Assembly (NCBI GenBank): GCA_943788755.1
Contig: CALSRM010000003.1
Coordinates: 682,001 to 746,000 of the forward strand
DNA from: an uncultured Flavobacteriales bacterium
Lineage (GTDB): Bacteria; Bacteroidota; Bacteroidia; Flavobacteriales_D; Parvicellaceae
Length of the DNA stretch: 64,000 bases
Direction of reading: 5' to 3'
The stretch's first letter is position 1, and each line of letters begins with the position of its first letter. This document shows, piece by piece, positions 18,363-28,000 of the stretch. The notes under the pieces were generated by a model. The model did not search any database. It was not told where the DNA came from and saw nothing but the letters and a program-made list of their open reading frames with translations. The position numbers were made by a program, and so were the translations under genes.

Positions 18363-19265
18363 TTATACATTTTTGTTTCGCATATTTCTTATGTTTTCTA
18401 TTAATATTCCTAGTTTATAATAATCGAATAGAAATAGACTAACGTATCCTCTTGTTAAAAGAAAAACGATTAATGGTTTGGATATACAAAATGATAGATG
18501 AACTATTTTCTCTACTTTTCTGATTCTATGATAGAAACTCAATATGGTAACAGCATCTATTAGGTCTTTATCATATTTGGTAAAATTCAAAATCTGAATC
18601 AGGCTTATTAGCCCTTCTCCAGTTTTATTAAGGTACTCCCGATTCAGCTCTAAACCCCCATTAATCACTGGATTATCTATATGGGTAATTATAATATTCT
18701 TTTTTTTTAAAGAAAACCCCAATAGTGTGTCTTCATGTCCATATTTTACAATTCGTTCATCAAACTTATTATCCTCTAATACTTTTTTACTGATTAAAAA
18801 ATTGTTTGTCATAAATGATTTATTTGGAAATTCTTGTCTAGAAGAATATGATTGACTTTCTCTTAAAGTTCCGTATTTCCAACTTAACCTTCTTTCTCTT
18901 CCAGGGCGAGATGCTTCATAGACCCTTCCACCGCAGACAACACTTGTTTTTTTCTCAATTAGTTCAACATAATTTGATAAAAATGAGTTTGTTTTTATCA
19001 GAGAATCACAATCTAGGAAAATTAGGTATTCATATTTTGTATATTGTAAAAATAAATTTCTAATTCGTGCTCGTCCAATATTCTCAGGTAATTCTATATA
19101 GGTATGTTTTTCACATGCGATTTCATTTATTTTCTTAAAATTCTCTGAGCAATCGTCAATTACTATAATTTCACACAGAACATTCAATGAATCTAATTGA
19201 TTGGACAATTCATTTATCAATGAACTGATGTTGAAATTATATGCTGGAATACATATTGATATCAT
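18363..19265 (-). CDS. Glycosyltransferase family 2 protein (GT-A fold)
   Basis: About 300 residues from ATG 19265 (MISICIPAYNF); the open frame above it is not coding. GT2 features: SICIPAYN at the start, EIIVIDDCSEN, NIGRARIRN, the metal-binding YLIFLDCDS (DxD type), and YGHEDTLLGFSLKK, an ED motif after the FMTNNFLIS acceptor region. Such enzymes transfer a sugar from a nucleotide donor to surface glycans. It is noticeably more AT-rich than its flanks, stands alone, and lies beside cassette-like genes, so acquisition by transfer is likely (inference). Confidence 0.85.
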   Translation of the reverse strand: MISICIPAYNFNISSLINELSNQLDSLNVLCEIIVIDDCSENFKKINEIACEKHTYIELPENIGRARIRNLFLQYTKYEYLIFLDCDSLIKTNSFLSNYVELIEKKTSVVCGGRVYEASRPGRERRLSWKYGTLRESQSYSSRQEFPNKSFMTNNFLISKKVLEDNKFDERIVKYGHEDTLLGFSLKKKNIIITHIDNPVINGGLELNREYLNKTGEGLISLIQILNFTKYDKDLIDAVTILSFYHRIRKVEKIVHLSFCISKPLIVFLLTRGYVSLFLFDYYKLGILIENIRNMRNKNV

Positions 19266-19471
19266 AATAAAATCTGCTTTATGTAGTTGCAATTGGTTTG
19301 CATGTATAACTTTCTGGCTATAATTAGTTCACAGATTGAACGAAGCCTAGTGTTTGCTTTTGTTTTTAAATTTAGTAAATAAAACCAATTCAAAGAATTG
19401 GCGTTGTTGGAAACTTGCACTAACTGTTTTTTTTTGCAACCAAATCCGCACATTAATTATAACTCTTGTTT
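19266..19471. other. Non-coding segment between two minus-strand accessory genes
   Basis: No gene supported; a 63-codon frame across it (19262-19453, minus) has no recognisable protein character. On the minus strand it contains a T-rich/A9 block, CAAGTTTCCAACAACGCC and TAGGCTTCGTTCAATCTGTG. I have the impression that this arrangement recurs next to accessory genes in flavobacterial genomes, but cannot verify that here. Confidence 0.35.
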
Positions 19472-19996
19472 TTAAAAGCTGTGTCCTATAGAAATACCTC
19501 CCCAAATTCCGAATTCTGGATAGACAATTGGAATGGCTCCCGCACGAAAAATGAATTTTCCTTTCGGTTTTTGATATCGATAGCCAATTCTAGTAAAAAT
19601 AAATTGATCCCAAATTTCTCCAAAATCATTAGATATTACAAAATTCGGTGATCCACCAATTCCGAGTTCAATATGATGTTCTTTGAATGATAATAATTGA
19701 TTTATCGATATTGGAATTATAAAACCTCTCCATGATTTTGTGCCCATATAAGAAAATCCAATGCTTGCTAAAGTTTTTAATTTATTACCGTTAACTATTA
19801 CTCTTTCATAATTGATAGAGTATAGGCCAGCTGCACCAAGAAGCTCTAAATGGAAATCATTTTTTTGATGAAATATCCATTTTGATATTTGGTTGGAATC
19901 AGCATTAGTTTTGACAGAGCCTAAGGAGTCATTTTCTGTTTGAGATATAGCTGAAATGGAACAGTAAAAAAGTGTAATTAAGACCAATGATTTCAT
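19472..19996 (-). CDS. Secreted beta-barrel-like protein of unknown function
   Basis: About 174 residues from ATG 19996, which starts a signal peptide (MKSLVLITLFYCSISAISQ); the frame is open to 20029 but without signal character. The mature part has alternating hydrophobic beta strands (HLELLGAAGLYSINYERVI, LASIGFSYMG, HIELGIGGSPNFVI, FIFTRIGYRYQ, FIFRAGAIPIV) and ends in an aromatic-type C-terminus (GGISIGHSF), as outer-membrane barrels do. Probably a small 8-strand barrel in the outer membrane. It lies directly downstream of the attC-like site and may be the next cassette. Function not recognised. Confidence 0.65.
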   Translation of the reverse strand: MKSLVLITLFYCSISAISQTENDSLGSVKTNADSNQISKWIFHQKNDFHLELLGAAGLYSINYERVIVNGNKLKTLASIGFSYMGTKSWRGFIIPISINQLLSFKEHHIELGIGGSPNFVISNDFGEIWDQFIFTRIGYRYQKPKGKFIFRAGAIPIVYPEFGIWGGISIGHSF

Positions 19997-20067
19997 AAGC
20001 ATATTTTTATGAGCGTATAAAAATACCATAAGTTGTTTTTTTGGGGGGGTAAATACTATTTAATTGT

Positions 20068-20120
20068 AGCTAACGGTTAGTATAAGCGGCTGTTTTAATG
20101 CAGCTTATACATTGTTAGGT
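20068..20120 (-). other. attC-like integron recombination site
   Basis: Read on the minus strand: core ACCTAAC (20114-20120, fits RYYYAAC), 3-nt spacer, GTATAAGC, a 15-nt centre, GCTTATAC, 5-nt spacer, core GTTAGCT (20068-20074, one mismatch to GTTRRRY). The two inner arms are perfectly complementary and the unequal spacers are as in real attC sites. The stop codon of the upstream gene (TAA, 20115-20117) lies inside the first core, the classic position in integron cassettes. Confidence 0.65.
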
Positions 20121-20733
20121 AATGTTTTTTATTAATTTATTAATTTCTCTGAAGCCCTTATCGAACTTTGACTTATCATAATGTTCAAAGAGAAGAATAT
20201 ATTGCTTTGACTCTTTATTAACCGCATATGCTCTATTCCACCTGATAACCATAACCGGAGAATAATTTGTGCTACCTTTTATAGATTGAGATCTCGGTTT
20301 ATCTCTTTTTTTGCGGAGGTACGATATATCATCAATGTTTAATTTAGATACCTTTTTTAAAGAACCATTCCAGTAAGAAATAATTTCTCTAGTTGACTTA
20401 TTGTAATGTACTTGAGATATTTTTCCAATTATTAACCATTTCCAACCATAGTATAATAAAACAACCCCTAAAATAAATACTATAATAGTACCAACATATT
20501 CGACTATTTCTCCCTTAAATGGAAAATTTTCCGTTGAAAATGGCATCCATGACAAATCTTGATCAGCGTAACCAAGTATTTTCAGAATAAAAATTATGCT
20601 AATATAAAGTGCGATAAACCCAAATGATGCAAGAAAAACACCACTAAACCACTTGAAGGCATTTTGATCCTTTGAATAGTCTAAAATCAGCATTTTATCT
20701 TTTGTTTGTTGCACCATAATTTATTTTACCTAA
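20074..20733 (-). mobile_element. Putative integron gene cassette (660 bp) carrying one unknown membrane protein gene
   Basis: On the minus strand the unit starts with TTAGGT of a GTTAGGT core (20728-20734), has its ATG 11 bp after that core, contains one gene and almost no other sequence, and ends at the G of the GTTAGCT core of the attC-like site. This is the layout of integron gene cassettes cut at G^TTRRRY. No integrase gene is in the window, so it would be an integrase-less cluster or a single inserted cassette. Inference from layout; not confirmed by search. Confidence 0.55.
20115..20717 (-). CDS. Two-transmembrane protein of unknown function (cassette cargo)
   Basis: 200 residues. Two hydrophobic segments (about residues 22-45, GVFLASFGFIALYISIIF, and 70-90, IIVFILGVVLLYYGWKW), then a cytoplasmic or periplasmic beta-rich domain with HYNKSTREIISYWNG and VMVIRWNRAYAV, and a helical end (KGFREINKLIKNIT). 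The layout resembles small PH-like membrane proteins, but I do not recognise a family. The start codon lies inside an inverted repeat with sequence 60 bp upstream (see 20709-20777) and the stop codon lies inside an attC-like core. Probably horizontally acquired. Confidence 0.7.
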   Translation of the reverse strand: MVQQTKDKMLILDYSKDQNAFKWFSGVFLASFGFIALYISIIFILKILGYADQDLSWMPFSTENFPFKGEIVEYVGTIIVFILGVVLLYYGWKWLIIGKISQVHYNKSTREIISYWNGSLKKVSKLNIDDISYLRKKRDKPRSQSIKGSTNYSPVMVIRWNRAYAVNKESKQYILLFEHYDKSKFDKGFREINKLIKNIT

Positions 20734-20777
20734 CGTAGTGCTAAAACACATATGTGTTTTATCCTACTATGGTGCAA
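20709..20777 (-). repeat. Inverted repeat that would enclose the start codon of the cassette gene in a hairpin
   Basis: On the minus strand, TTGCACCATA (20768-20777) is perfectly complementary to TATGGTGCAA (20709-20718), which contains the ATG of the cassette gene. Between them lie GTAG / CTAC and the perfect 18-bp palindrome AAAACACATATGTGTTTT (20743-20760), then the GTTAGGT core. An mRNA starting upstream could fold so that the start codon is paired. Confidence 0.7.
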
Positions 20778-20913
20778 TCTAATTAAAAACCTTCAAAAAC
20801 ACTATCATTCCTGCCTTTTCTGTTTGTTAATGTTGTCAAACGGACTTTTTATTTTGGCAAAATCTAATTTGGGCCCTAAACATGGTTAGTGATGTATTAA
20901 ATAAAATAGGGGT

Positions 20914-23547
20914 TTAATTAAATTTACTTGCAACTACGCATGTTTTTTTCACACCGCTTACATTTCCATCTAAATCAAAGACCTCAAAATAAACAATGTA
21001 CATGCCTATTCTTGCTTTCTCTCTTTTGTTGTTAAGTCCGTCCCATGAAATCGTTCCGGAAGCGGCTAATAATTCATTTTGTACTAAACTCCTTATTAGT
21101 CGTCCATTTGCATCAAATATGGTAATGCTTCCCACAAAACCAGCATTAGCCATGGTGTAGTTAATGTTCAATATGTCATCAAAACCATCATTGTCTGGCG
21201 AAAATATTTCGGGTTCAATCGATACCACATCACTTGTAAGTTGACCTGGATAATACTGTGAGTTTTCAAGACCAGGAGTCGCCCAACCAACACTTTCAGC
21301 TGCACTGTGCCAATTCGTTGATTCGTTTGTTGGTCGGTCAAAGTCAATTCTTTCCAAGGAAATTCCGTCGGGGTTGTTTATTAACCCAAATTGTAAATCT
21401 TCATCGTAACTGAAGTAGTCACAGACAGTACTATCTAAATCAGGAAGAACCAAAAAGACCGTTCCAGAATCATTACTATAAGTTGGCAGTGATGCCAATT
21501 GAACAAAGTTGCCAAAAATAGCGTTTAAGTAATTGGATTGTATATCAGAAGAATCTTTTGTTAAAACGATGTAATCACCAGGACGCATTAATTGATGCAC
21601 TGTAATTGCTTTAAAGTTATCTATAATTCCATCATCCCAATTTGCCAGCTTCCAATTATATAAATCGAGATATTTTTCAGAGTTATTATATATTTCTACA
21701 AAATCATCTCCTCCTGTAAAAGGGTTAAACAAAACTTCGTTAATTATCAGGTCCCCAATGTCACCTGTATGCGGCAAAATAATTTGAGTTGTGCTATTTG
21801 AGACAAGGTTTCCTGAACAATCTCCCATTCCATTTAAGGTTAGTGTATAAATAATTCCAGTGTCAATAGCAGGCGATAATGTTAAGGAGATACAGTTTGC
21901 ACTTGGATAAATAATAAGGTTTGTTAAAGTAATTCCTCCAGAACAGGAGAATTGACTAATTACAATATTTGACGTGTCTATTGTTTCATCAAAACAAAGA
22001 TCTACCGTTGTTGCTGAAAGAACATCAGTAGTTATTATAGAAGGAGTTGTTGCGTCTGGTGCTCCATCATACACCGAGTTTATGGTTCCAGGGGTTCCGT
22101 AAGCAGTTAAGTTTGCTCCAATCCAGTTAGACGAATTAACACAAGGGATGGTTGGATTGATTTGCTCTAAGGAATATCCTCCGTCATCTTTTATGGGGTC
22201 CTGATACCAAGAGTTAGAGTAAGATACTTGATCTATAGTGTTTGATAAATTATCTTGAAGTGTTAAATCATCACCAGAGATATTTAATGCAGGAAATGAC
22301 GCAACAAATAGAACGTTGGGATAAACAGAAAAATCGAAAGTATAATTGTCATCCGCTATAACTACATATTCTCCCGGAAGTAATATATAAGTTCCTAAGG
22401 CTTCTGAAGCTGCTGCATCAGAAAACACCCATCCATTTAAATCAAAGATAGAATCTGAAGCATTATATAATTCTATAAAGTCTGCAGCTGGAAGCCCAAG
22501 TTGAGGAGTCGGGTCTGCAAATATTTCATTGATTACCACATCTCGATATGAAGGAATTGCAGGAATAAAATACATAAACGTTTGTGTTTCGGTAATCATA
22601 GTATTGGCAGACGCATCCTGAATGTTTTGAACAGTCAACGTATCCATTTGTCCATTAGTAAATGGTGTTGGAAATGTGAGGTGTATTAGAGCTGGATTAG
22701 TACCATCTTGCAAAGCAGTAGTTGGACTTCCTAAACCACTAGAAGCAGAATAGTTTGCAGTGTTTTCGGCAGTAGTTTGCTCAATAGGCTCGTTAAAAAG
22801 GACGTCTAATTGTGTAGTAGAGGCAGCAGAAAGGGAGCTAATAGCTGGAGCAACAGTATCGCCAACAAGTTGTCCAATTGATATATTGTCAAAATAATAC
22901 ATATCGAATCTACTCACGGTGGAATACTTACAATACAGCCCAAAAAATTGTGTGGTGGTGTATGTGTTATCAAAAACACTTCCTTCATTTGAAAAACTTG
23001 ATCCGGCAGTTGGGTCAGAGAACAAAGTCCAATTACCTAGCGGGTCACGAGTTACTTTTACATTTGCATCAAAAGTAGATCCGTAAGGAATGTTACCTGT
23101 TAGGATACGCGTACTAGTGGTCCCATCTTGTCTCCAAAGTTCCAGTGTGTCACTAGCTCCAGTTTCCCCAATTCTAACATAGTATCCATTTAGAGAACCC
23201 GTTAAATCTGCTTGGTCTGAAATCAAATAAACTTTAACATAGTTCGTAGAAGCAGTAGGATTAAAGTCTAGGTGCATATAGAACTGCCATTCAACACTAT
23301 CAATTTGAGTTGAAGGACTTGTTAAATAAAGTGTGTCAGCAACAGTTTGACTCCCGTTACTTTGTAGTTGATTTGAGTCATTTATAAAAAAAGAGCTAGC
23401 TGTTCCACTCCAAATGGGAGAATTTGTAAAATCCCCATCAGTAAAATCATCCGTGAATTGTCCGAAGCCAGCTAAAAGTCCAACAAAAAATAAACAAGTT
23501 GTAGCTAAAAAGCTCATTCTATATTTTCTTTTATAATTACCCATCAT
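20914..23547 (-). CDS. Large secreted lamin-tail-domain protein with T9SS-type C-terminal domain
   Basis: 877 residues. A signal peptide follows a short basic start (FLATTCLFFVGLLAGFGQ; the start could be any of three Met at residues 1, 2 or 11). Then a jelly-roll (LamG-like) N-terminal region, a Big_5/SbsA-like Ig domain (DTVAPAISSLSAAS, PFTNGQMDTLTVQNI), two lamin-tail domains (VVINEIFADPTPQLG ... DFIELYN; LIINEVLFNPFTGGDDFVEI), and a C-terminal gliding-type domain (EIFSPDNDGFDDILN, TIFDANGRLIRSL, ISWDGLNNKREKARIGMY). Proteins of this build are common T9SS cargo on flavobacterial surfaces; the function is unknown. Divergent from asd. Confidence 0.85.
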   Translation of the reverse strand: MMGNYKRKYRMSFLATTCLFFVGLLAGFGQFTDDFTDGDFTNSPIWSGTASSFFINDSNQLQSNGSQTVADTLYLTSPSTQIDSVEWQFYMHLDFNPTASTNYVKVYLISDQADLTGSLNGYYVRIGETGASDTLELWRQDGTTSTRILTGNIPYGSTFDANVKVTRDPLGNWTLFSDPTAGSSFSNEGSVFDNTYTTTQFFGLYCKYSTVSRFDMYYFDNISIGQLVGDTVAPAISSLSAASTTQLDVLFNEPIEQTTAENTANYSASSGLGSPTTALQDGTNPALIHLTFPTPFTNGQMDTLTVQNIQDASANTMITETQTFMYFIPAIPSYRDVVINEIFADPTPQLGLPAADFIELYNASDSIFDLNGWVFSDAAASEALGTYILLPGEYVVIADDNYTFDFSVYPNVLFVASFPALNISGDDLTLQDNLSNTIDQVSYSNSWYQDPIKDDGGYSLEQINPTIPCVNSSNWIGANLTAYGTPGTINSVYDGAPDATTPSIITTDVLSATTVDLCFDETIDTSNIVISQFSCSGGITLTNLIIYPSANCISLTLSPAIDTGIIYTLTLNGMGDCSGNLVSNSTTQIILPHTGDIGDLIINEVLFNPFTGGDDFVEIYNNSEKYLDLYNWKLANWDDGIIDNFKAITVHQLMRPGDYIVLTKDSSDIQSNYLNAIFGNFVQLASLPTYSNDSGTVFLVLPDLDSTVCDYFSYDEDLQFGLINNPDGISLERIDFDRPTNESTNWHSAAESVGWATPGLENSQYYPGQLTSDVVSIEPEIFSPDNDGFDDILNINYTMANAGFVGSITIFDANGRLIRSLVQNELLAASGTISWDGLNNKREKARIGMYIVYFEVFDLDGNVSGVKKTCVVASKFN

Positions 23548-23566
23548 CTTTGCATTGGAAATATAC

Positions 23567-23574
23567 TACTTTTG
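23567..23574 (+). promoter_or_regulatory. Candidate -7 element (TACTTTTG) for asd
   Basis: Fits TAnnTTTG, 30 bp before the asd ATG, with a TTTG at 23549-23552 upstream at shorter than usual spacing. Confidence 0.4.
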
Positions 23575-23604
23575 AAAAAGAAAACGTAACCAAAATAGAA
23601 AAGA

Positions 23605-24594
23605 ATGAAAATAGCTGTTGTTGGAGCTACAGGAATGGTTGGAAGTGTGCTGTTGAAAGTGCTGGCTGAAAGAAAACTTCCCATAACAGAATTATTGCTA
23701 GTTGCCTCTTCCAGAAACAAAGGAAAAGAGGTAGAGTGGGAGGGGAAAAAGTATGTTGTTAAAGATTTAGCAGAGGCGCTAGAATGCCGCCCTGATATTG
23801 CAATTTTTTCGGCAGGAGGTTCAATTTCTAAAGAATGGGCTCCAAAATTTGCAGCAATTGGTACAACAGTAATTGATAATTCTTCTGCTTGGAGAATGGA
23901 TTTAGATAAAAAATTAATTGTCCCTGAAATAAATGCTTCGGATTTAACGAAAGAAGATAAAATAATAGCAAATCCAAATTGTTCTACGATTCAAATGGTT
24001 TTGGCATTATTGCCAATCCATCGAAATTATGGAATTGATAGGCTGGTAATTTCCACGTATCAGTCTGTATCGGGAACAGGAGTTAAGGCTATGGAACAAA
24101 TGAATAATGAAAGAGCAGGTTTAAAAACCGAAATGGCTTATCCCTATCCGATTGACATGAATTGTTTGCCGCACGGAGGAGAATTTGAAGAGAGTGGCTA
24201 TACCACTGAAGAAACTAAATTAGTGAATGAAACACGAAAAATTTTAGGAGATAATGAGATTAGAATAACAGCAACGGTTGTTCGAATTCCTGTTTTTGGT
24301 GGTCATTCAGAAGCAGTTAATGTGGCGACAAAAAAGGAGTTTGACATCAATAATATTAGAAAGGAATTAGCAGCTACAGATGGGGTAACAGTGCAAGACA
24401 ATCCAGATGTCAATTTATATCCTATGCCATTATATGCACGAGGTAAAGATGATGTGTTTGTTGGGCGAATAAGAAGAGATGAGTCAAATCCAAATACCCT
24501 TGACATGTGGATTGTTGCAGATAATTTACGTAAAGGAGCAGCTACAAATGCTGTTCAGATTGCGGCGTATTTAATTGATAAAGAGCTTGTTTAG
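23605..24594 (+). CDS. asd: Aspartate-semialdehyde dehydrogenase
   Basis: 329 residues, normal length. NADP-binding AVVGATGMVGSVLLKVL at the N-terminus, catalytic Cys in ANPNCSTIQMV (about residue 128), SVSGTGVKAMEQM, and the acid/base His in RIPVFGGHSEAVN. It reduces aspartyl phosphate to aspartate semialdehyde, the branch point to lysine/diaminopimelate, threonine and methionine. Cytoplasmic. No other genes of the pathway are adjacent. A strong terminator follows. Confidence 0.96.
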   Translation: MKIAVVGATGMVGSVLLKVLAERKLPITELLLVASSRNKGKEVEWEGKKYVVKDLAEALECRPDIAIFSAGGSISKEWAPKFAAIGTTVIDNSSAWRMDLDKKLIVPEINASDLTKEDKIIANPNCSTIQMVLALLPIHRNYGIDRLVISTYQSVSGTGVKAMEQMNNERAGLKTEMAYPYPIDMNCLPHGGEFEESGYTTEETKLVNETRKILGDNEIRITATVVRIPVFGGHSEAVNVATKKEFDINNIRKELAATDGVTVQDNPDVNLYPMPLYARGKDDVFVGRIRRDESNPNTLDMWIVADNLRKGAATNAVQIAAYLIDKELV

Positions 24595-24630
24595 TATAAT
24601 GCTATTTCAGGGCTAGACAGCATAGATAAT

Positions 24631-24663
24631 AAAAAAGCTTGTCTCAATGGACAAGCTTTTTTT
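24631..24663. terminator. Bidirectional Rho-independent terminator
   Basis: AAAAAAGCTTGTC, 6-nt loop, GACAAGCTTTTTTT: a perfect 13-bp stem with an A tract on one side and a T tract on the other, between the convergent asd and Calx-beta genes. Confidence 0.9.
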
Positions 24664-24680
24664 AGACATAATTCCGTTAT

Positions 24681-25059
24681 TTATTCAATAATAAGCTTTT
24701 TAGAAATTCTATCAGCGTCATTGAATAACGTAACAATATAAGTTCCTTTGCTTACATCCGTTAGGTTTATCACACCGTTTGTGGGTACCGTATTTTTGTA
24801 CACCGTCTGCCCAATAATATTAGCAATTTCAATTATTACATTTTGATGCTTTATTCCTTTTAATGTAATGCTCCCATTTGATGTTGGGTTAGGGTACATA
24901 ACAATTGATTCCAAACTATTTTCAACGAAACTGTTAGATTCATTGTCTGTAATATTAATTGTGGTTGTGGCATTTGAGCCAATTGTGGCTCCATTTGTTG
25001 GGTTTTGTAAGTTCAAAACGATATTTTCTGATGTTTCTACAATTGCATCATCAATAATT
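24681..25059. repeat. Near-identical 3' segment shared with 28228-28606
   Basis: About 380 bp encoding the last Calx-beta end and the T9SS sorting domain differ at about three positions from the segment 3547 bp away. This is direct-repeat DNA inside two neighbouring genes. Confidence 0.85.
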
Positions 25060-28000
25060 CCCAAAAACACGGTTTGTGTTGTGGAAGATCCTGCAGGAAA
25101 TGTCACTGTAGTGGTTGTATAAGTAAAGTCTATACCAATTGTTGCTGTAGAAACTCCCAAAGAAACATCCACACTTGTAGCATTGGCATTGGCATTTGCT
25201 AAAGTTATATTTAGTAATACCGTTCCAGCGCTTTCATTTACGGTTAGAGCTGCTGCCTCGAAAGATACAGTAACGGCATCATTATCCGCAATCGTTATTG
25301 TTTGTGTTCCAATGGAACCAATTGTGGCTCCATTTGTTGGATTTTGTAAGCTCAACAGTATGTCTTCATTCCCTTCTATGATAGCATCATCAATAATGGT
25401 TAGCATAATAGTTTGTGAAGCATTAGAACCAGCCGGGAAGGTTACCATAGTTGGATTGAAACTAAAGTCAGAGCCATTTATTGCAGTAGAAGCACCCAAA
25501 GAAACATCCACACTTATAGTATTGGCATTTGGATTTGCTATGTCAACTTGCACGGAAATTGTTCCAGCACTTTCATTCACCGTAGTCGCTGAAGTATTAA
25601 AAGAAATTAACGGATCAGCAACATCATTGTCCACAATTGTAATGGTCTGAGTGTCATTCGAGCCAATAGATGCACTGTTTGTTGAGTTCTGTAAGTTCAA
25701 TACGATGTTTTCATCTCCTTCTATATCTATATCATCAATAATGGTTAGAGTTACGGTTTGTGTTGTGGCAGATCCTGCGGGAAAAGTAACCGTAGTTGGA
25801 GTTGTATAATTAAAATCAACTCCATTTGTTGCGGTGGAAGCACCTAAAACAACATCAACCGAAGTAGCATTGCCATTTTCACTTAATATAGCAATGTTCA
25901 CCGTAACTGTTCCAACGTCTTCATTTACCGTAACTGTTGCGAGATCGAAAGTAACAACAGGGTTAGAAGCTACATCATTGTCTGTAATGATAATAGCATG
26001 TTGCGAAACAGCTCCAATAGTAGCATTGTTTGTTGTGTTTTCGAGATTCAACACCACGTTCTCAGATAGTTCTACAACTACATCATCGATGATTGTAAGC
26101 ATAACAGTTTGTGAAGCACTAGAACCAGCCGGGAAGGTTACCGTAGTTGGAGTTGTATAATTAAAATCGGAACCATTAGTTGCAGTAGAAGCTCCTAAAG
26201 CAACATTTACTGTTGTAGAGTTTGCATTTGGATTAGCTATATCAACTTGCACAGTAACTGTTCCAACGTCTTCATTTACCGTAACAGATGCAAGATCAAA
26301 AGTAACTACTGGATCAAGAGCTACATCATTATCTGTGATGGTAATAGCATGTTGCGAAACAGCTCCAATAGTAGCATTGTTTGTTGGATTTTCGAGATTC
26401 AACACCACGTTCTCAGATAGTTCTACAACTACATCATCGATGATTGTAAGCATAACAGTTTGTGAAGCACTAGAACCAGCCGGAAAAGTAACCGTAGTTG
26501 GAGTTGTATAATTAAAATCGTCTCCATTTGTTGCGGTGGAAGCACCTAAAGCAACATCTACTGTTGTAGAATTTGCATTTGGATTAACTATATCAACTTG
26601 CATGGAGATTGTTCCAGCACTTTCATTAACTATTACCGAGGCATTATTAAAAGAAACTGACGGTACTAATTCATCTACATCAATCATTGGGATCTGCATT
26701 CTTGGCATATCACCATTGCCAAACCCAAGACCATACCAAGTTGCAGCACCATCGGCATCGGTACCATAAGTAACAGAGATAGGTTCATCATATAAACTAT
26801 CCTGGTTTAATTGATAATCTTGAGTTGTATTGTAAGGCATTTGAAATTCTGGACTAAAAGCAGTTATGCAGAATAGGTAGCGTTGGTTATCCACTAATGC
26901 AATATTTTCTTCAAAGTTTAAAAATACATTTTGATTTTGTAAGTCAGAGTCATAAACGTATGAGCCATAAGCTATTTCTGTTAACGCTGACAGGGCAAAA
27001 TTTGGGTCGCTAATGCCTGTAAAGGAATCATCCCAGCTATAAGCTCGCCCCTCTATGTATTCATTGTCTAATGGAACTTCACTTACAGGAGATGTTGCTC
27101 CTGCAAATTCAATTCCGGTAACACCAACTCTGCTTGCGTTCGGATTAGAGAAAGCAATACAAAACCTTTGTTCATCAGCTGCATCTAAAGCCACAGATCT
27201 TCTAGCCGTGCCTCCTGTCATTTCCATTGTTAAAGAATCATAACCGCAATAAGAGAAACCTTCACCCGTGATAGAAAAATCAGCTGACCTATTGTTATCA
27301 CTCATATATTCGTCAGCATTGTCACTGGTAATTTCATAGATTGTATGGTAATAACCTACATTATAAGTTGTTTGTGAGAAGGTTGGTAAAACAAAATAAG
27401 CACTATCTCCAACTGGAATATCTATCGGGGTTGAAGTTTCACTGTAAAGAGAGGCTCCGCCTAATTTTATTTCAGCGGATAGTGAAACATTTGTTTGATC
27501 CAATAAACCATAATTAAAAACCCAAGTTCCAACTTCAACACTAAATTCAGAAGCATTTTGTGCTAAAATTTGCGGAGTTACTGCGCTAGGAGCTCGTAGC
27601 ATATGCTCTTGGTTAAAACCAATATCATAATCAAAAAGGCCATTTTTAGTTCCGTAAAATATTTCTACATCAGTTCCAGCATCCACTTGAGCTCTGATAG
27701 CAGCACCAGTAACGGAAGAAATCATTAAAACAGGCACACTTACACTTGGACCATCTGTACCAGGTCCCATTCCAACAACTCCCGGAGCTATATTAATAAT
27801 GATTACGCCAATAGCGCCTGCGTTTTCTGCATTTAATGCTTTTGTTCCAAATTCACATGAGCCTCTATATAATACGGCAATTTTCCCAGTTAAGTCAGCA
27901 CTTAATGGACTACAAGCCAAGGTGTCTCCTCCAGGTTCAGCTACCAATTGCAGTGTTCCTTGGATATAATTTAATGGAATGGTCATGTCTGGGGTTAGAG

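Noticed and set aside
18363-20717. The accessory patch as a phage, IS element or defence island
   Set aside because: No transposase, integrase, nuclease or terminal inverted repeats with target duplications were found; only cassette-type sites.
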